Shown here one piece after another: positions 6,799-7,599 of a DNA stretch of 7,599 nucleotides; positions within the stretch are counted from its first letter, which is position 1, and every line of letters starts with the position of its first letter. The notes under the pieces are model-generated. The model did no database searches, was not told where the DNA came from, and saw nothing but the letters and a program-made list of their open reading frames with translations. Location: the NCBI GenBank assembly GCA_900557355.1, contig USSR01000327.1, positions 1 through 7,599 of the forward strand, written 5' to 3'. This DNA comes from an uncultured Bacteroides sp. (GTDB lineage Bacteria > Bacteroidota > Bacteroidia > Bacteroidales > Bacteroidaceae). A program made the position numbers and the translations under genes.

Positions 6799-6949
6799 AT
6801 GAATGAATATTAAAATTGTTTCTTGCTCTATTTGTCGAAAGGCAGAAAAAGAAATCACAAGAGGAGGATTGTTTTTTTACACAAATGGGAATCTAGCGGC
6901 AAAACTTGCTAAATTCCCATTTATCTCAGTGTACTTTACAAGAGTGAAC
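6799..6949 (-). other. Intergenic region between kdsA and the M16 gene
   Basis: This 151-base gap is AT-rich near the M16 start and holds the interrupted hairpin at 6883-6922. It should contain the M16 promoter if that gene is transcribed separately. I looked for the Bacteroides pattern (TTTG, about 20 bases, TAnnTTTG) on the minus strand and found only isolated TTTG words without a good partner. No Shine-Dalgarno precedes the ATG at 6798; the leader is A/T-rich, as is common in Bacteroides. Confidence 0.5.
6883..6922 (-). terminator. Interrupted hairpin downstream of kdsA, possible terminator
   Basis: Ten bases at 6883-6892 pair perfectly with 6913-6922 (AAATGGGAAT with ATTCCCATTT). After one mismatch (6893 against 6912), four more pairs form (6894-6897 with 6908-6911), leaving a 10-base loop. 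It lies 27 bases after the kdsA stop. The bases following it in the minus-strand transcript are GTGTAAAAAAAC, so there is no U tract beyond the UUU in the stem foot. It is plausible as the 3' end of the kdsA transcript, but weak as an intrinsic terminator. Confidence 0.4.
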
Positions 6950-7599
6950 TTATCCTTTTATAGCCTCTCTTATCCGTACTAACTTTGTCAGCAATCCTTC
7001 CAGCAGATCCAGCTTCAGCATGTTGGCACCATCGCTCTTAGCTATTTCGGGATGCTCATGTGTTTCAATAAACAATCCGTCGGCACCTACGGCAATACCG
7101 GCTTTGGCTACAGTTTCAATGAGCTGTGGCATACCGCCTGTAACTCCGCTTGTCTGATTAGGTTGTTGCAGCGAGTGGGTGACGTCCAGAATAACCGGAT
7201 AACCGAAAGTTTGCATCTCCGGTATTCCACGATAGTCTACGACGAGGTCCTGGTATCCGAAAGTCGTTCCACGTTCGGTGATCATTACCTCCTTATTGCC
7301 GGCTTCCACTACCTTTTCTGCAGCGAAGCGCATGGCAAGAGGGGAGAGGAACTGTCCTTTTTTAATATTTACTACCTTTCCTGTCTTTGCGGCAGCTATC
7401 AGAATGTCCGTCTGACGGCAAAGAAATGCCGGAATCTGTAGTACGTCCACGTATTCGGCAGCCATGGCAGCCTCCTCGGCAGAATGAATATCTGTAACTG
7501 TGGGTACGCCAAACGTATCATGTACTTTCTGCAATACTTTCAGTGCTTTTTCATCACCTATTCCTGTAAATGAGTCCAGGCGTGAACGGTTTGCCTTGC
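6950..7599 (-). CDS. kdsA: 3-deoxy-8-phosphooctulonate synthase (5' end outside window)
   Basis: This cytoplasmic enzyme condenses D-arabinose 5-phosphate with phosphoenolpyruvate to give Kdo 8-phosphate, the first committed step towards the Kdo of LPS/lipid A cores. The visible part is 215 residues; the reading frame stays open to the window edge, and roughly 50-60 N-terminal residues are missing. Family signatures in the visible numbering are KANRS at 1-5, IPAFLCRQTD at 55-64, NIKKGQFLSP at 77-86, TERGTTFGY at 107-115, DVTHSLQQ at 138-145, and IETH at 177-180. By comparison with the Aquifex aeolicus enzyme, His141, Glu178 and Asp189 correspond to metal ligands. The segment KSDGAN at 187-192 replaces the CDGP motif of metal-independent enzymes such as E. 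coli KdsA, which points to the metal-dependent class. The deciding N-terminal Cys/Asn lies outside. A TTG at 7534 is an internal Leu codon, not the start, because KANRS lies upstream of it. Confidence 0.96.
   Translation of the reverse strand, partial: KANRSRLDSFTGIGDEKALKVLQKVHDTFGVPTVTDIHSAEEAAMAAEYVDVLQIPAFLCRQTDILIAAAKTGKVVNIKKGQFLSPLAMRFAAEKVVEAGNKEVMITERGTTFGYQDLVVDYRGIPEMQTFGYPVILDVTHSLQQPNQTSGVTGGMPQLIETVAKAGIAVGADGLFIETHEHPEIAKSDGANMLKLDLLEGLLTKLVRIREAIKG

Noticed and set aside
6799..6858. Upstream ATG giving a 20-residue longer M16 protein
   Set aside because: The extension would place a non-signal-like segment in front of a good signal peptide. The ATG at 6798 starts exactly at the basic N-region.
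7532..7534. TTG as start of kdsA
   Set aside because: The frame continues upstream to the window edge and encodes the conserved KANRS motif, so the TTG is an internal leucine codon.

Overview
The window looks like chromosomal DNA of a Bacteroides-type member of the Bacteroidota. The reasons are: KdsA, which implies a Gram-negative LPS-type envelope; a two-half permease of a type I associate with Bacteroidota (DUF5687); AT-rich leaders mostly lacking clear Shine-Dalgarno sequences; exported proteins predicted to begin with Gln after signal cleavage; and a TTAGTGATTA-type intergenic repeat. The species cannot be fixed from this window. All six genes lie on the minus strand, so transcription runs from high to low coordinates. 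I see no RNA genes, insertion sequences, CRISPR arrays or phage genes.

Layout in transcription order. (1) 7599-6950 is kdsA, Kdo-8-phosphate synthase, cut at its 5' end by the window edge. (2) A 150-base gap (6799-6949) holds an interrupted hairpin. (3) 6798-3961 is a large secreted M16 (pitrilysin/insulinase-type) zinc peptidase. (4) A 100-base gap (3861-3960) is almost entirely a small repeat array with a perfect 16-bp inverted repeat. (5) 3860-2367 is a 12-TM ABC-transporter-type permease. (6) Eight bases later, 2358-1513 is its ATPase, with an unusual glutamate-rich C-terminal tail. (7) 1516-1004 is an NlpC/P60 (C40) cell-wall peptidase lipoprotein whose start overlaps the ATPase stop as ATGA. 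(8) After 78-79 bases, 924-40 is a secreted TraB/GumN-family protein.

How the genes may work together: the permease, ATPase and C40 lipoprotein are packed tightly enough to be one transcription and translation unit, and the TraB/GumN gene may belong to it. An ABC transporter translationally coupled to a peptidoglycan hydrolase recalls the logic of FtsEX with its hydrolases, though the permease is not FtsX-like. This link is an inference. The general theme is envelope biogenesis and maintenance (Kdo synthesis, exported peptidase, transporter, wall hydrolase).

No wholly novel system is proven here. The points most worth a second look are the transporter/hydrolase coupling, the 10-residue repeats in the ATPase tail, the repeat/hairpin array before the permease, the internal duplication of the permease, and a methionine-rich segment in the TraB/GumN protein.
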